Numbered from the stretch's first letter, positions 11,779-21,428 are shown. The stretch is DNA of 45,686 nucleotides from Gluconacetobacter sacchari (GCF_014174255.1 NZ_JABEQJ010000037.1:1-45686); one strand, 5' to 3'. Numbers and translations: made by a program. The notes: generated by a model not told the origin, from the sequence alone.

Positions 11779-12222
11779 ATGACCGATCCCTTCGTCACGC
11801 CCCGGGACGATACCGCCGCCGCCGCCATCGCCGCCATCGGCGAGGAGCTGGACCTGTTCGATGACTGGATGCAGCGCTACCAGTACATCATCGAGATGGG
11901 CCGCGCGATGCCGCCCTTTCCCGACGCATGGCGGGACGACGGCCATCGCGTGCCCGGCTGCCAGAGCCAGGTGTGGCTGGAGATGACCGAGCGGGACGGC
12001 GTGCTGTTCTTTGCCGGCGCGTCGGACGCCGCCATCGTGTCGGGCCTGGTGGCGCTGCTGCTGCGGGTCTATTCGGGGCGGCCGGCCGAGGAGATCCTGG
12101 CGACCGATCCGGGATTCCTGCGCGAGCTGGGGCTGGTGCAGGCCCTGTCGACCAATCGCGGCAACGGGGTGGAGGCGATGGCGCGCGCCATCCGGCACGC
12201 CGCCGCGCAGGTCGGGGCGTAG
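11779..12222 (+). CDS. sufE: SufE-like cysteine desulfuration protein
   Basis: A 147-residue SufE family protein. The active cysteine is Cys61 in HRVPGCQSQVW; SufE accepts persulfide sulfur on this residue from the cysteine desulfurase SufS during iron-sulfur cluster assembly. The domain spans nearly the whole protein. ATG 11779 is preferred over an in-frame TTG at 11761 because MTDPF is the usual type of N terminus. It stands alone, 85 bases after hslU, and is convergent with the next gene, whose stop is about 20 bases away. Confidence 0.93.
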   Translation: MTDPFVTPRDDTAAAAIAAIGEELDLFDDWMQRYQYIIEMGRAMPPFPDAWRDDGHRVPGCQSQVWLEMTERDGVLFFAGASDAAIVSGLVALLLRVYSGRPAEEILATDPGFLRELGLVQALSTNRGNGVEAMARAIRHAAAQVGA

Positions 12223-12241
12223 GCGCGCGCCGGCTTCCGCC

Positions 12242-13159
12242 TTATTGGTCGGTCGCGGGTTCGGCGTCGGCGTCGTACAGCACCTGCAGGACCACGCACC
12301 AGGGATAGCGCGGATCGTAGCTGTGGCCGGCGGCATCGGCCAGCCGGCCGTCCGGCCCGACCGGCACGTGGGTCAGCGCCACCGCGTCGTCGACATTGCC
12401 GCCGATGATGCTGATCTGGCGGCCGAAGGGCTGGCCGTTCTGGCCGGTGGCGACCACGATGCCGCAATGGGCCGGAAAGCCGTAGCGGGTCGGCAGGTCG
12501 GCGAAGCGGACCGATTTGCTGGCGGCGCGCCCGACGCAGATCAGGTCGCCCAGCGCCGGGGCGTAGGTGGCCGGGTCGTGGGCGCGGACGCCGCTTTCGG
12601 TGCCGGAGGCGGCGGCGTTGATATAGGTCGAATGGTTGGGTGAGTAGGCGAACCGATCGTTCGCGCCGGCCACCCGCATGACGTAGGAAATGAAGGCCGC
12701 CGACCAGGCGAAGGTCGCGTCATGGACGTAGTCGGTGACCGCGCCGGTGGTGTCGTGCTTGCCTGTCCAGGCGACCTCGCTCTCGCCCGGGTCCTGGCCG
12801 ATCCACCAATATTCGCCGATCCGCTGCCACAGGCCGGGCATGCGTTCCGGCTTGACGGATGCGCTCTGGGCCTCGGGGCGCAGTTCGGGGTCGTCGTCAT
12901 CGACCGGCTGGCCGAACAGCCGCCATTCCCGCATCGCGATCGCCGCCGCGTCCTGGCGGTTGAAGGGCTCGAAATTGCGGCTGGCGAAGTCGGGAACATG
13001 CTCGTCCACCACCAGGCCGCCCTGGCCGGCCGCGTATTGCGCCGACGGCGTGCGGGCCGCGTGGGGGGACGGATAGCGGGGGGCGCAGGCGACGAGGAAC
13101 GCCAGGGGCGCCATCATGGTCAGGGTGCGTGAGGCCGTCAGGGCAACCTTGCGCGACAT
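12242..13159 (-). CDS. DUF2272 domain lipoprotein
   Basis: A 305-residue exported protein. The N terminus has a hydrophobic signal and a lipobox-like FLVACAP, so Cys25 is probably lipidated. The rest matches the DUF2272 pattern as I know it: FAWSAAFISYVMRVAG, then YSPNHSTYI, GDLICVGR and FPAHCGIVV. The cysteine in FPAHCGIVV and nearby histidines hint at an NlpC/P60-like fold, but this is not shown. It faces the aldo/keto reductase gene across a 306-base divergent gap. Function unknown. Confidence 0.8.
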   Translation of the reverse strand: MSRKVALTASRTLTMMAPLAFLVACAPRYPSPHAARTPSAQYAAGQGGLVVDEHVPDFASRNFEPFNRQDAAAIAMREWRLFGQPVDDDDPELRPEAQSASVKPERMPGLWQRIGEYWWIGQDPGESEVAWTGKHDTTGAVTDYVHDATFAWSAAFISYVMRVAGANDRFAYSPNHSTYINAAASGTESGVRAHDPATYAPALGDLICVGRAASKSVRFADLPTRYGFPAHCGIVVATGQNGQPFGRQISIIGGNVDDAVALTHVPVGPDGRLADAAGHSYDPRYPWCVVLQVLYDADAEPATDQ

Positions 13160-13465
13160 TGCTTCGCTTCTCCATCCAGCGCTGGCCGGCGGGTGTCACG
13201 CGCGTGGCGCCGGCTGTCCCATCCATAGGACGCGACGGGCGGCGGGAAAAGAGCCGCCGGTGGAGGGCGGGGCCGCGCGGGAGCCCTCGCTCACGGGAAC
13301 GGCACCAAATATGAAATGCTTTTTCATTGTCGCGCGGTGGGTTCGGGCGCCCCATGTCGCATGACGGCTCGTCCGTCGCTTGCATACGAGGGAAAACTTG
13401 GCCGGGGCGGCTTGCCGCTCCGGTCCTTTTTTGCGTCTTGTCCCGATCGCAGGAAGGAGCATGTC
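13160..13465. promoter_or_regulatory. divergent intergenic region with a 17-bp inverted repeat
   Basis: No gene is seen in these 306 bases. The DUF2272 gene and the aldo/keto reductase gene diverge from here. An inverted repeat ATGAAA-N5-TTTCAT lies at 13311-13327 and may be an operator. The reductase has a strong ribosome binding site, AGGAAGGAG, at 13451-13459. I could not assign a confident -35/-10 pair. Confidence 0.4.
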
Positions 13466-14449
13466 ATGCCGATGGAAACCATTGCCGTTGCGGGTATTCC
13501 TTTTCCAGTCTCGCGCATTGCGCTGGGCACATGGGCGATCGGCGGCTGGATGTGGGGCGGTGCCGACGACCGCCAGGCCATCGCCACGATCCACGAGGCG
13601 CTGGAACTGGGCATCAGCCTGATCGATACCGCGCCGGTCTATGGCTTCGGCCATTCCGAGGAGGTGGTGGGCCAGGCGCTGGCGGGGCGGCGCGACAAGG
13701 TGGCCATCGCCACCAAGGTCGGGCTGGACTGGAAGGACGGCAAGCCGTTCCGCAACAGTTCCGCCGCGCGCATCCGCCGGGAAATCGAGGATTCGCTGCG
13801 CCGGCTGCGCACCGACCGGATCGACCTCTACCAGGTTCACTGGCCCGACCCGGCCGTGCCGCTGGACGAGACGGCGCGGGTGCTGGAGGACCTGCACCGC
13901 GAGGGCAAGGTGCTGGCGCTGGGGGTGAGCAATTTCTCCGTCGCGCAGATGGAGCAGTTCGGTGCCGTGGCGCCGCTGGCCGCCGTGCAGCCGCCCTATA
14001 ACCTGTTCGAGCGCGCGATCGAGGCCGATATCCTGCCCTGGTCGGCCGCGCATGGCCTGGCCGTGCTGGCCTACGGGCCGCTGTGCCGGGGGCTGCTGTC
14101 GGGCAGGATGAACGCCGCCAGCCAGTTCGGGCGGGACGACCTGCGGAGTGCCGACCCGAAATTCCAGCCGCCGCGCTTTGCCCAGTATCTGGCGGCGGTG
14201 GCGGCGCTGGAGGCCTTCGCGACGGAACGGTTCGGGCGGTCGGTGCTGGCGCTGGCGATCCGCTGGGTGCTGGACCAGGGGCCGACCGTCGCGCTGTGGG
14301 GCGCGCGCAAGCCAGAGCAGATCGCGGGGATCGACCAGGCATGCGGCTGGACGCTGTCGAAGGCGGACAAGGCGGAGATCGACCGCATCCTGGCGGCCCA
14401 TGTCACCGACCCGGTGGGGCCGGAATTCATGGCACCGCCGGGCGGCTGA
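13466..14449 (+). CDS. aldo/keto reductase
   Basis: A 327-residue NAD(P)H-dependent oxidoreductase of the aldo/keto reductase superfamily (TIM barrel, cytoplasmic). The catalytic tetrad is Asp54 and Tyr59 in LIDTAPVYGFG, Lys84 in AIATKVG and His125 in YQVHWPDP. The cofactor-binding C terminus (WGARKPEQIAGI) is present. It reduces an aldehyde, ketone or sugar; the substrate cannot be told from sequence. ATG 13466 follows AGGAAGGAG by 6 bases; an in-frame ATG lies two codons further on. It is a single gene ending at a hairpin shared with the convergent neighbour. Confidence 0.93.
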   Translation: MPMETIAVAGIPFPVSRIALGTWAIGGWMWGGADDRQAIATIHEALELGISLIDTAPVYGFGHSEEVVGQALAGRRDKVAIATKVGLDWKDGKPFRNSSAARIRREIEDSLRRLRTDRIDLYQVHWPDPAVPLDETARVLEDLHREGKVLALGVSNFSVAQMEQFGAVAPLAAVQPPYNLFERAIEADILPWSAAHGLAVLAYGPLCRGLLSGRMNAASQFGRDDLRSADPKFQPPRFAQYLAAVAALEAFATERFGRSVLALAIRWVLDQGPTVALWGARKPEQIAGIDQACGWTLSKADKAEIDRILAAHVTDPVGPEFMAPPGG

Positions 14450-14472
14450 GGGGCCTTGCGGGCGGCAGACGT

Positions 14473-14490
14473 TCAGGCGGTTCCGCCTGA
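14473..14490. terminator. hairpin between convergent genes
   Basis: TCAGGCGGTTCCGCCTGA is a perfect 18-base palindrome that can form a tight hairpin. It lies in the 52-base gap between the ends of the aldo/keto reductase and the 160-residue exported protein gene. There is no long T run, so it is a candidate bidirectional terminator or mRNA stabiliser rather than a textbook one. Confidence 0.5.
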
Positions 14491-14501
14491 CCGGGTGCCG
14501 C

Positions 14502-14984
14502 CTAGCCCCGCGAGAAAAACTCCTGATAGGATTTGGACTTTCCTTCGGGCGACTTGCCGATGCCCCAGCGCATCAGCGTCTTGCCGTTATCCTTCAACTG
14601 CCAGATCGCGCCGACGATGACGTCGCCGCCCTTCAGTTCCAGCAGTTCGATCTGGTCGTCGCCCAGCCGCCGGACCCGCACCGTGTCGTAGCGCGCGCTG
14701 CCCGTCAGCGGATACGGCTTGCCATCCATCACGGCATCGAAATCGATGACCATCGGTGGCTTGCCCTTCGCCGTGTCGTTCACCGAATGATAGATCATGT
14801 GATCCTGACTGAACGTTACCTGAATGCGCAGGCTCATCTTCCCCGTGGGGAAATTGCCGTCGCTCCATGACGAGCGGATATTGTCGTTCACCCAGCTACC
14901 CGCGAAGCCGCCGGGAGGTGCCGCAAGCGCATGCGACGCCATGCCGAGCAAGCCGATGGCGCATAATGTCCTGATGGCCTTCAT
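14502..14984 (-). CDS. exported protein of unknown function
   Basis: A 160-residue protein with a clear signal peptide (about residues 1-22, cleavage after SHALA). The mature part is rich in predicted beta strands (MSLRIQVTFSQD, IELLELKGGDVIVGAIWQL), as in small lipocalin-like or ligand-binding periplasmic proteins, but I do not recognise a family. ATG 14984 is chosen because GGAAAG lies about 9 bases upstream; an ATG three codons earlier is possible. It follows the acylase gene by about 20 bases on the same strand and probably belongs to the receptor-acylase operon. Confidence 0.78.
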   Translation of the reverse strand: MKAIRTLCAIGLLGMASHALAAPPGGFAGSWVNDNIRSSWSDGNFPTGKMSLRIQVTFSQDHMIYHSVNDTAKGKPPMVIDFDAVMDGKPYPLTGSARYDTVRVRRLGDDQIELLELKGGDVIVGAIWQLKDNGKTLMRWGIGKSPEGKSKSYQEFFSRG

Positions 14985-15004
14985 TGTCGTCATCTTTCCG
15001 TGCA

Positions 15005-17125
15005 TCAATGGAGTTGGTCGATATATTCGACGTGCTTTTCCACCTCGTGGCGCGTCAGCCACAAATCGCGCAGGGTCTTGCTGCTGAGGTAGGAAAGCTG
15101 GTCGCTGCGGTGGGGCGATCCCGGCTGGCTGGAATTGCCGTAGCTCAACAGGCCCTTTGCCTTCATAGGGGTCGAGAAGCTGACCAGCGAAACCCAGGTT
15201 TCGCCATGGAACGGTGTCCGCTCGCCGTCTTTCATCGGCCCCCAGGTGATGGTCCGGAAAATGCCGGTATTGCCGAAGCCGCCATTGCCGGGCAGGTTCA
15301 CGTCGTTCAGGTGAAAGCGTGACACCTCGCCGAAGGGCCGATCGATCGCGCCATAGAGCCGCCTGGTCTCCACGGCGGCCCGTGCCAGCAGGTCGACCGC
15401 CTGTGCCGGCGACTTCAGGCCCGCCGGGGTATGAATCGGGTCGTCGAGAGACCAGGGCGTGGCGAAATTGCCGAAATCGGCGAATTTCGGCCCCATGAAC
15501 AGCCGGGCCCAGGTCTCGAACAGCAGGGCGCCCCGGCTGTCGGCGTTGTCCGCCCCGTCCCACGCACGCAGTACCCGCACCGCGTCCTTCACGTCGCGGC
15601 GCTGGTCGGACGCGGCGGCGGCCAGCAGATCGGGCAGCACGCGCTGCGCCAGCAGGGCATGCGTATTGAGCTTCCTGGACACGATCTCGTCGAACGACAT
15701 CCTGTCCGTGCCCGCCAGCATCGTCGTCGACATCTGGGCGCGGAACGACATCGGCCCGGTCACGGCGACATAGGCCGGATATGCCTCGGGGTACAGGACG
15801 CGCGGATAGGTCGACACCCATGGCGGGTCGTTGGCGTTCTGCACGAAACCGCTGGGCGGATCGATGACCTTCGGAAGGTCCTCGTAGGCGACGATGTTCC
15901 GGGGGATGGTGCTGGATCGGTCTCCGGGAACGAAGCCGTTCCAGTAAGTGAAGTCGCCTTCGTCATGTTTCGGCAGGATGCCGTTGTCGAGATACATGAT
16001 GTGGCCGTCATGGTCGGCATAGACGATGTTGAACATCGGAATCTGCAGCCTTTTCAGCGCCGCCTGGAACTGGTCGAAATTATGCGCCAGCGCCATGTCC
16101 CAATATTGCCGGATCATGCCCGGGCGATCCAGCCCCGCGACATACAGGGCGAACGGACGCCCGTCGGCCTGCCTGAAGACCGGCCCCTGGACGGCATATT
16201 CCTGCACGAAGCTCTTCGTCGCCATCGTGCCGTCCGGCTGCCGGACCTTGTAGGACAGGGTCTTCGTCGTGAAGGCGTGTTTCCGGCCGTCGAGCCGGTA
16301 GCCGTCGCCGTCGGGCGTCAGCGTATAGCGGACCGCGCCCAGGATCGTGTTGACGGTGTTGGTAAAGGCGACATCCCTGGTGAAGGCGAAGCGCAGGACG
16401 GGCAGCCCGACCTGCGTCGCGCCGTAAATGCTGAATCCCGGCCCGTTGAGCTGGGCTTCGTAATAGGTGAAGAAGGCCGTGCCCCACGGCAGGTGCGGGT
16501 TGGCCAGCAGGACGGCGTGGCCGTCGGTCGTCCGCGAGGGGGCGATCGCCCAGGCATTCGACCCGCCGGCCTTGCGCGCGGGCGGGTCGCCCAGCATCTT
16601 CTGCTCGGCGGCGATATAGACATAGTTCATCAGCCGCAGGGCATGCGCGATGACATCGACGCCGCTGACCGGCAGAACGGGCTTGACGTCGCTGGCGATC
16701 TCGTCCGGATGGCGCGCGGCGTAATCGTTGATTCCCCGCGCGAATTCATCCATGTCCTTGCGGAAATCGGGCGTCTGCCACGCATACCATTGCCTGGCGC
16801 GGTCATAGACGCCGTTGGCCAGAAGCCAGCGGTCGGAATCTTCCTCCTTCGCGCCCCAATATTCCGCCGCGCGTCCCCGGGCGGTTCCATACAGGCGCAG
16901 CACGATGTTGGCGTGGCTATGTGCCTGCGCCCATCCGAAACCATAGAACGCGCCGGCTTCGGTCCTGGCATAGACATGCGGCACGCCGAACGTGTCCCAC
17001 AGGATCTCGCCCTGGTCCGCCCTTTCGGTCGCCGGGGCGGCCCATCCCTGGCTGCCGACAGCCAGGGAGGACAGGGCGGCGCCCAGATAGAGGGCGATTT
17101 TCAGTCTTCTGGGAAAGCAACGCAC
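15005..17125 (-). CDS. penicillin acylase family N-terminal-nucleophile hydrolase
   Basis: A 706-residue exported amidohydrolase. The signal peptide covers about residues 1-30 (cut near GWAA). In this family the precursor cleaves itself so that a serine becomes the N terminus of the large subunit; here Ser189 in [13 protein letters not shown] fits. [17 protein letters not shown] and [16 protein letters not shown] are further conserved blocks. Length and layout fit periplasmic acylases that cut acyl-homoserine lactones, aculeacin-type lipopeptides or siderophore precursors (PvdQ/QuiP relatives). The GTG start at 17125 follows AGGAGA. It lies 60 bases after a TonB-dependent receptor gene on the same strand, so its substrate may be the imported compound. 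Substrate unknown. Confidence 0.9.
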   Translation of the reverse strand: MRCFPRRLKIALYLGAALSSLAVGSQGWAAPATERADQGEILWDTFGVPHVYARTEAGAFYGFGWAQAHSHANIVLRLYGTARGRAAEYWGAKEEDSDRWLLANGVYDRARQWYAWQTPDFRKDMDEFARGINDYAARHPDEIASDVKPVLPVSGVDVIAHALRLMNYVYIAAEQKMLGDPPARKAGGSNAWAIAPSRTTDGHAVLLANPHLPWGTAFFTYYEAQLNGPGFSIYGATQVGLPVLRFAFTRDVAFTNTVNTILGAVRYTLTPDGDGYRLDGRKHAFTTKTLSYKVRQPDGTMATKSFVQEYAVQGPVFRQADGRPFALYVAGLDRPGMIRQYWDMALAHNFDQFQAALKRLQIPMFNIVYADHDGHIMYLDNGILPKHDEGDFTYWNGFVPGDRSSTIPRNIVAYEDLPKVIDPPSGFVQNANDPPWVSTYPRVLYPEAYPAYVAVTGPMSFRAQMSTTMLAGTDRMSFDEIVSRKLNTHALLAQRVLPDLLAAAASDQRRDVKDAVRVLRAWDGADNADSRGALLFETWARLFMGPKFADFGNFATPWSLDDPIHTPAGLKSPAQAVDLLARAAVETRRLYGAIDRPFGEVSRFHLNDVNLPGNGGFGNTGIFRTITWGPMKDGERTPFHGETWVSLVSFSTPMKAKGLLSYGNSSQPGSPHRSDQLSYLSSKTLRDLWLTRHEVEKHVEYIDQLH

Positions 17126-17185
17126 GCATATTCTCCTGAACGCTCACTCTGCTCATTCTGTTCACGGTGCCCCGTGCCTGGCACG

Positions 17186-19735
17186 TCAGAAATTCACGCC
17201 GACGCGGCCGTAGTAATATCCGCCGGTAAAGCCGAAGGGCGATGTGCCGGGATACTGACCCTGGCCCAGCGACGCATTGTAGAGTCCGTTGGCGGTCGGA
17301 TACTGGTTGAACAGGTTGTTCGCGCCGAACCCGACATTGACGAATCTGTTGATGTTCCAGGTAATGTCCATGTCCACGATCAGCCGCGGCCCGAAACGGC
17401 GGTCCTGCGACGCGCTGTTCTGCAAGATCGTATAGCCGCCATAGCGCGTCACCCGCGTGTTGAGCACCACGGGCCCCCACGTCCACACATTCATCAGCGA
17501 CAGTTTCGTCCGGGGGATGGCCTTGGTCAGGTAGCCCTGCGACAGGCGGTCGAACAGCACGTAGCCCGAACCGAGGGAGGCAAGCTGCGCGGGATTGGCC
17601 TTGATGTTGGAAATGACCGTCTGGTTGTAGTTCCAGCCCAGATTCCACTGCATCTGGCCGGCCGGCCCCACATCGTGGTGATAGGTCGCGACGACATCGA
17701 TGCCGCGTGTGCGGGTATTGATCGCGTTGGTGTAATATTGCGCGCTGATATCCGAAGCCAGGCCGTTCGCCACCAGGATCCGCGAGACCGCCGGCCCGGT
17801 CAGCGTGCTGGTCAGGGCGATGCGGTTGTTGACCTCGATCTGGTAGGCATCGAGGGTGATCGCCAGCGGGCGGAAGGGCTGGAGCACGAAGCCGGCGCTC
17901 ATGTTCTTCGAGGTTTCGGGGTGCAGGGGCGTGGCGCCCAGCGCCCGGGCGGCGGGCGAATTCACGGGGAGCGTCTTGATCTGCAACAGGGTCAGGTCTT
18001 CATTGACCAGACGGAACTGGCCCGTCGTCGAGGCATAGAGCTGCTGCGCCAGCGACGGGGCGCGAAAACCGTTGCTGAGCGTCCCGCGGATCGCGAGCCA
18101 TTTGGTGACGGCGTAGCGCATGGTGGCCTTGCCGATTCCCGAATTGCCGCTGGCATCGTCATAATGTTCGAACCGCCCGGCCAGGCCGATCGTCAGGGAT
18201 TTCACCGGGTCCCACGCCAGGTCGGTATAGGCGGCCATGTTGTTGCGCTGCATGAAGCCCGCGTCGGACGGCGTGAAGCCGGGGGCGCCGTTCGCGCCGG
18301 GGGCGACCAGCGCGCCGTGATTGCGATACGTACCGGCGGCATAGCTGGCCGGATCGCCCGCCTCCACCCGGTAGGTTTCCAGACGGTGCATGATGCCGAG
18401 CGAGGTTTGCAGGTTGCCCAGGATCTTCCACCCCCGCGTCACGTCGAACGTATTGACCCATTCGGTGGATTGCAGCGTGCCGACATAGAAGGACAGGGGC
18501 GATGCCGGGCCCAGGCTGGCATTCAGGGTCTGGTCGGCCGTCTGCCGGGCGCGGTCTTCGCCGAAGCTGGAACTGAGGTCCCAGTTCCAGCCCAGTTGCC
18601 TGCCCCTGAGCCCGGCCGCGAACTGGTAATCCTGTTCATGGACGACGACGCGGGGACGGAAGCCGTCGGGGAAGAATTGCGGCAGGGAATTGACGTTGTT
18701 GGGCGCGCGATAGCTGTAATTCAGGTCGGAATCGCGCAGCCCGTAGCTGCCGAACGTATAGAACGTCACCGGGCCGAAATCATATTCGCTGTTATAGCCG
18801 ACCAGCACGCCGCGCTGCGGCATCAGGCCGTAATTGGTGGTCACCAGGCGGTCGGCCGTTGCCTCGCGCGGGTCGGGCTGGCCGTTGATCTTGTTGTAGA
18901 GCTGGACGGATTTCGCGATCGGGTTCGCCCGGTTCGACGCGAGCTGCTTCTTGAGATCGATGGAAACGTTGAGAAAGCCCTGCGAACCCAGCTTGATCCC
19001 GCCATTGGTCAGCCATTGATATTGCTGCCCGTCTCCACGGTCCATATTGGCGCCGGTGGTGAAGCTCGACGAGCCGCCATTGGCCTTCTTCTTCAGGATG
19101 ATGTTGATGACGCCCGCAATGGCGTCCGACCCGTACTGCGCGGCCGCGCCGTCGCGCAGAACCTCGATATGGTCGATTTCCGACGGCGGAATCATGTCGA
19201 GGTCGGTGGGCACCGAACCGTTATAGAGCGATGAGACCGCGTTGATCAGCGACGTCTTGTGCCGGCGCTTGCCGTTGACCAGAACCAGCATCTGGTCGGG
19301 GTTGAGCCCGCGCAGGCCGCCGGTCGCGATGATGGTCGACGTGCCGCCACCGGCGCGATTGGGCGAATTGAACGACGGGACCAGCGTGTTGAGCTGGGAA
19401 ATGACGCTGGCCTTGCCGGTTTCCAGAAGCTCCTTGCTCCGGATCACGTCGATCGGGGTCGAAGAGTGCAGGGCCGTTCGCTGCACGCCACGATTGCCGG
19501 TTACGACGACGGCTTCTCCGCCATCGGCGGGGGCGGACGGCCCGGGGCGGGCTTTCGCCGAACGGATTGCCGCCGTGGCGCCGCTTTTTTTGTCCATCGT
19601 GAGCGTGGGGGAGGGCACGGACTGGCCGTATGCCGCACCATCGAGCCCCATGAGAGCCACTGCCATCGTGAGTCCCAGAGACAGGGGCGCGCGCAAGGTG
19701 GGTTCGGTATTCGACACGATGATTATCTTTCCCAT
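17186..19735 (-). CDS. TonB-dependent outer-membrane receptor
   Basis: An 849-residue TonB-dependent transporter. A signal peptide ends near AAYGQS, a TonB-box-like EAVVVTGNR follows at about 75, and the plug domain (about 80-195) includes LRGLNPDQMLVLVNGKRRH and IEVLRDGAAAQYGSDAIAGVIN. The remainder is a 22-strand-type barrel ending in an aromatic residue (GRVGVNF). It imports a large or scarce substrate across the outer membrane using TonB energy. The YGSDAIAGVINI style plug is common in receptors for carbohydrates and plant compounds as well as siderophores. ATG 19735 is chosen; an in-frame TTG at 19747 is possible. First gene of a unit with the acylase and the small exported protein; divergent from the MocR-like regulator. 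Confidence 0.93.
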   Translation of the reverse strand: MGKIIIVSNTEPTLRAPLSLGLTMAVALMGLDGAAYGQSVPSPTLTMDKKSGATAAIRSAKARPGPSAPADGGEAVVVTGNRGVQRTALHSSTPIDVIRSKELLETGKASVISQLNTLVPSFNSPNRAGGGTSTIIATGGLRGLNPDQMLVLVNGKRRHKTSLINAVSSLYNGSVPTDLDMIPPSEIDHIEVLRDGAAAQYGSDAIAGVINIILKKKANGGSSSFTTGANMDRGDGQQYQWLTNGGIKLGSQGFLNVSIDLKKQLASNRANPIAKSVQLYNKINGQPDPREATADRLVTTNYGLMPQRGVLVGYNSEYDFGPVTFYTFGSYGLRDSDLNYSYRAPNNVNSLPQFFPDGFRPRVVVHEQDYQFAAGLRGRQLGWNWDLSSSFGEDRARQTADQTLNASLGPASPLSFYVGTLQSTEWVNTFDVTRGWKILGNLQTSLGIMHRLETYRVEAGDPASYAAGTYRNHGALVAPGANGAPGFTPSDAGFMQRNNMAAYTDLAWDPVKSLTIGLAGRFEHYDDASGNSGIGKATMRYAVTKWLAIRGTLSNGFRAPSLAQQLYASTTGQFRLVNEDLTLLQIKTLPVNSPAARALGATPLHPETSKNMSAGFVLQPFRPLAITLDAYQIEVNNRIALTSTLTGPAVSRILVANGLASDISAQYYTNAINTRTRGIDVVATYHHDVGPAGQMQWNLGWNYNQTVISNIKANPAQLASLGSGYVLFDRLSQGYLTKAIPRTKLSLMNVWTWGPVVLNTRVTRYGGYTILQNSASQDRRFGPRLIVDMDITWNINRFVNVGFGANNLFNQYPTANGLYNASLGQGQYPGTSPFGFTGGYYYGRVGVNF

Positions 19736-20072
19736 TTTGTTATGCAAACGCGGAGTGATCTATTTTTTATAAGAAGATATTATTTCTTTATTTCCGGGAC
19801 GTTTTCAATTTCTCGTATCATGTTCCTGGTTATTGTTTCCATTATTCTGAAGGAACAGCCAGCAGCATGTATCGGCTGTCACATATTATTATAATATCGA
19901 AACAAGTTGGCGGGCGTCAGTGCGGGCATGGATCGGAATCCTGGCGGGATGGCGACTGGGACGGGGGACGGGGGCGGTGATCGTGTGGTGTGTAACAGGA
20001 TTAAGGCAATGCTCGACGCCGATGACAAATGATATTACGTTATTGTACATTAATTATGGAGTTTAACGAATC
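19736..20072. promoter_or_regulatory. AT-rich divergent control region (receptor / MocR-like regulator)
   Basis: No gene is seen. The sequence is much richer in A and T than its surroundings. A perfect 15-base palindrome ATATTAT-T-ATAATAT lies at 19883-19897. A TATTGTACA word at 20041-20049 recurs at 26188-26196 in the other divergent gap of the island. These may be binding sites for the regulator or AT-rich promoter elements. Confidence 0.5.
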
Positions 20073-21407
20073 TTGGAGTGGAATACGGAGTGGTTCGTGC
20101 AGCGGCTGCACGACCGGTCGGTTCGCGGGCTGGTACGGCAGCTCGCCGCGCTCGTTCAGTCGGGCGCGCTGCCGGTCGGCACGCGGCTGCCCGCGATCCG
20201 CGATCTGGCCTATGCGCTGGAGATCAGTCCGGCGACGGTGTCCATCGCGTGGGGGCAGTTGCGCCGGCGCAGCATGATCGACGGGCGCGGCCGCTCGGGC
20301 ATGTTCGTGATCGGGACCTCCATCGCGCCCCGGCCGGTCCGGCGTACGGCGAGTGTCGGGCTGGCGCACATGCCGTTCGACCTGACCTCGTACACGCCCG
20401 ACGTAACGCTGCTGCCGTCCCTTGCATCGGCTTTCGCCGCGCCCGACCGCACCCCCAACCTGAACGTCAACGACGACGAGGCCATCGTGGAGAGCCTGCG
20501 CGCCGTCTCCGCGGACTCCTGGCCGTATGACGCCGAGGATTTCATGGGGTGCGACGGTGGATATAGCGGCCTGTACGACACGCTGCATGCGCTGGTGCCG
20601 CCGGGATCCATTGTGGCCGTCGAAGACCCCACGCCGATGCGCGTTCTCGATATCCTCGACCATCTCGGCGCCTCCATTCTGCCGGTGCGCAGTGACCTCC
20701 ATGGTCCCATGCCCGACTCCCTGGAGCGCGTGGTGGCGCGGGGGGCCGTGGCGGTCTATCTGCATCCCGGACTGAACGCGGTGACGGGCCGGACCGTGCC
20801 GCGATCGCGGCTGGAAAGCCTGGCCGCGATCATGACCGCCGCGCCGTCGGCCTGGATCATCGAGGACGATCCGCTGTCGCGCTTCAATCCCTTTCCGTCG
20901 GGCAGCCTCGGGGCGTGGTGCCCCGATCGCGTCGTGCATATCCGATCGCTGTCGGCCTTTTTCGGGCCGGACCTGCGTGTCGGGATCATTTCGGCGACGG
21001 CCCGGATCATTCGCGAGATCTGCGCGTTCCGCAGTTTCGGCCCCGGTTGCCCCAGCCGCCTGTTGCAGTCCGCCGCTGCCTGGATGGCCGGCGATGCGGA
21101 AACCACCCGTATCGTCGCGCATGCGCGGCAGGTCTATGCCCAACGCCGCGCCTGTCTGGCCGAGGCGCTGGCGCGACTGGGCCATGATGCTGGTCCCGGC
21201 TGCGGTTTCAGCCTGTGGCTGCCGGTCCGCGAGCAGAAGGCGGCGCTCGCCTGCCTGGCCCATAACGGCATCCGGGTGACGGAAGGCAGCAAATGCTCGC
21301 CCTCCGGCCAGCCGCATATCCGCCTGTCCTTTTCGCATCTGGTTTCGGACCAGGAGTGGCTGGCCGGCCATCTGGTCGCCGCCGGCCTGCTGACGAAGGA
21401 AGCGTGA
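20073..21407 (+). CDS. MocR/GntR-type regulator with degenerate aminotransferase domain
   Basis: A 444-residue fusion of a GntR winged helix (residues about 12-80, GTRLPAIRDLAYALEISPATVSIAWGQL) with a fold-I aminotransferase-like domain (about 95-440). MocR regulators normally bind pyridoxal phosphate through a lysine in an S-x-S-K-x-x-x-P-x-L-R-x-G motif. Here the motif reads SLSAFFGPDLRVG, with Ala295 in place of lysine. EDDPLSRF likewise has Pro where family members have EDDY. The domain may therefore bind another ligand. The start is probably TTG 20073, with TGGAG 11 bases before it; upstream in-frame ATGs are absent. It is divergent from the receptor-acylase unit and is its likely local regulator. 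Confidence 0.85.
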   Translation: MEWNTEWFVQRLHDRSVRGLVRQLAALVQSGALPVGTRLPAIRDLAYALEISPATVSIAWGQLRRRSMIDGRGRSGMFVIGTSIAPRPVRRTASVGLAHMPFDLTSYTPDVTLLPSLASAFAAPDRTPNLNVNDDEAIVESLRAVSADSWPYDAEDFMGCDGGYSGLYDTLHALVPPGSIVAVEDPTPMRVLDILDHLGASILPVRSDLHGPMPDSLERVVARGAVAVYLHPGLNAVTGRTVPRSRLESLAAIMTAAPSAWIIEDDPLSRFNPFPSGSLGAWCPDRVVHIRSLSAFFGPDLRVGIISATARIIREICAFRSFGPGCPSRLLQSAAAWMAGDAETTRIVAHARQVYAQRRACLAEALARLGHDAGPGCGFSLWLPVREQKAALACLAHNGIRVTEGSKCSPSGQPHIRLSFSHLVSDQEWLAGHLVAAGLLTKEA

Positions 21408-21428
21408 GGCGGGGGTGGCGGCTTTCGC

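Noticed and set aside
15431-19234. 1267-residue open frame on the plus strand
   Set aside because: It runs opposite the acylase and TonB receptor genes, which have signal peptides and catalytic motifs. The product is Arg/Gly/His-rich without any recognisable domain.
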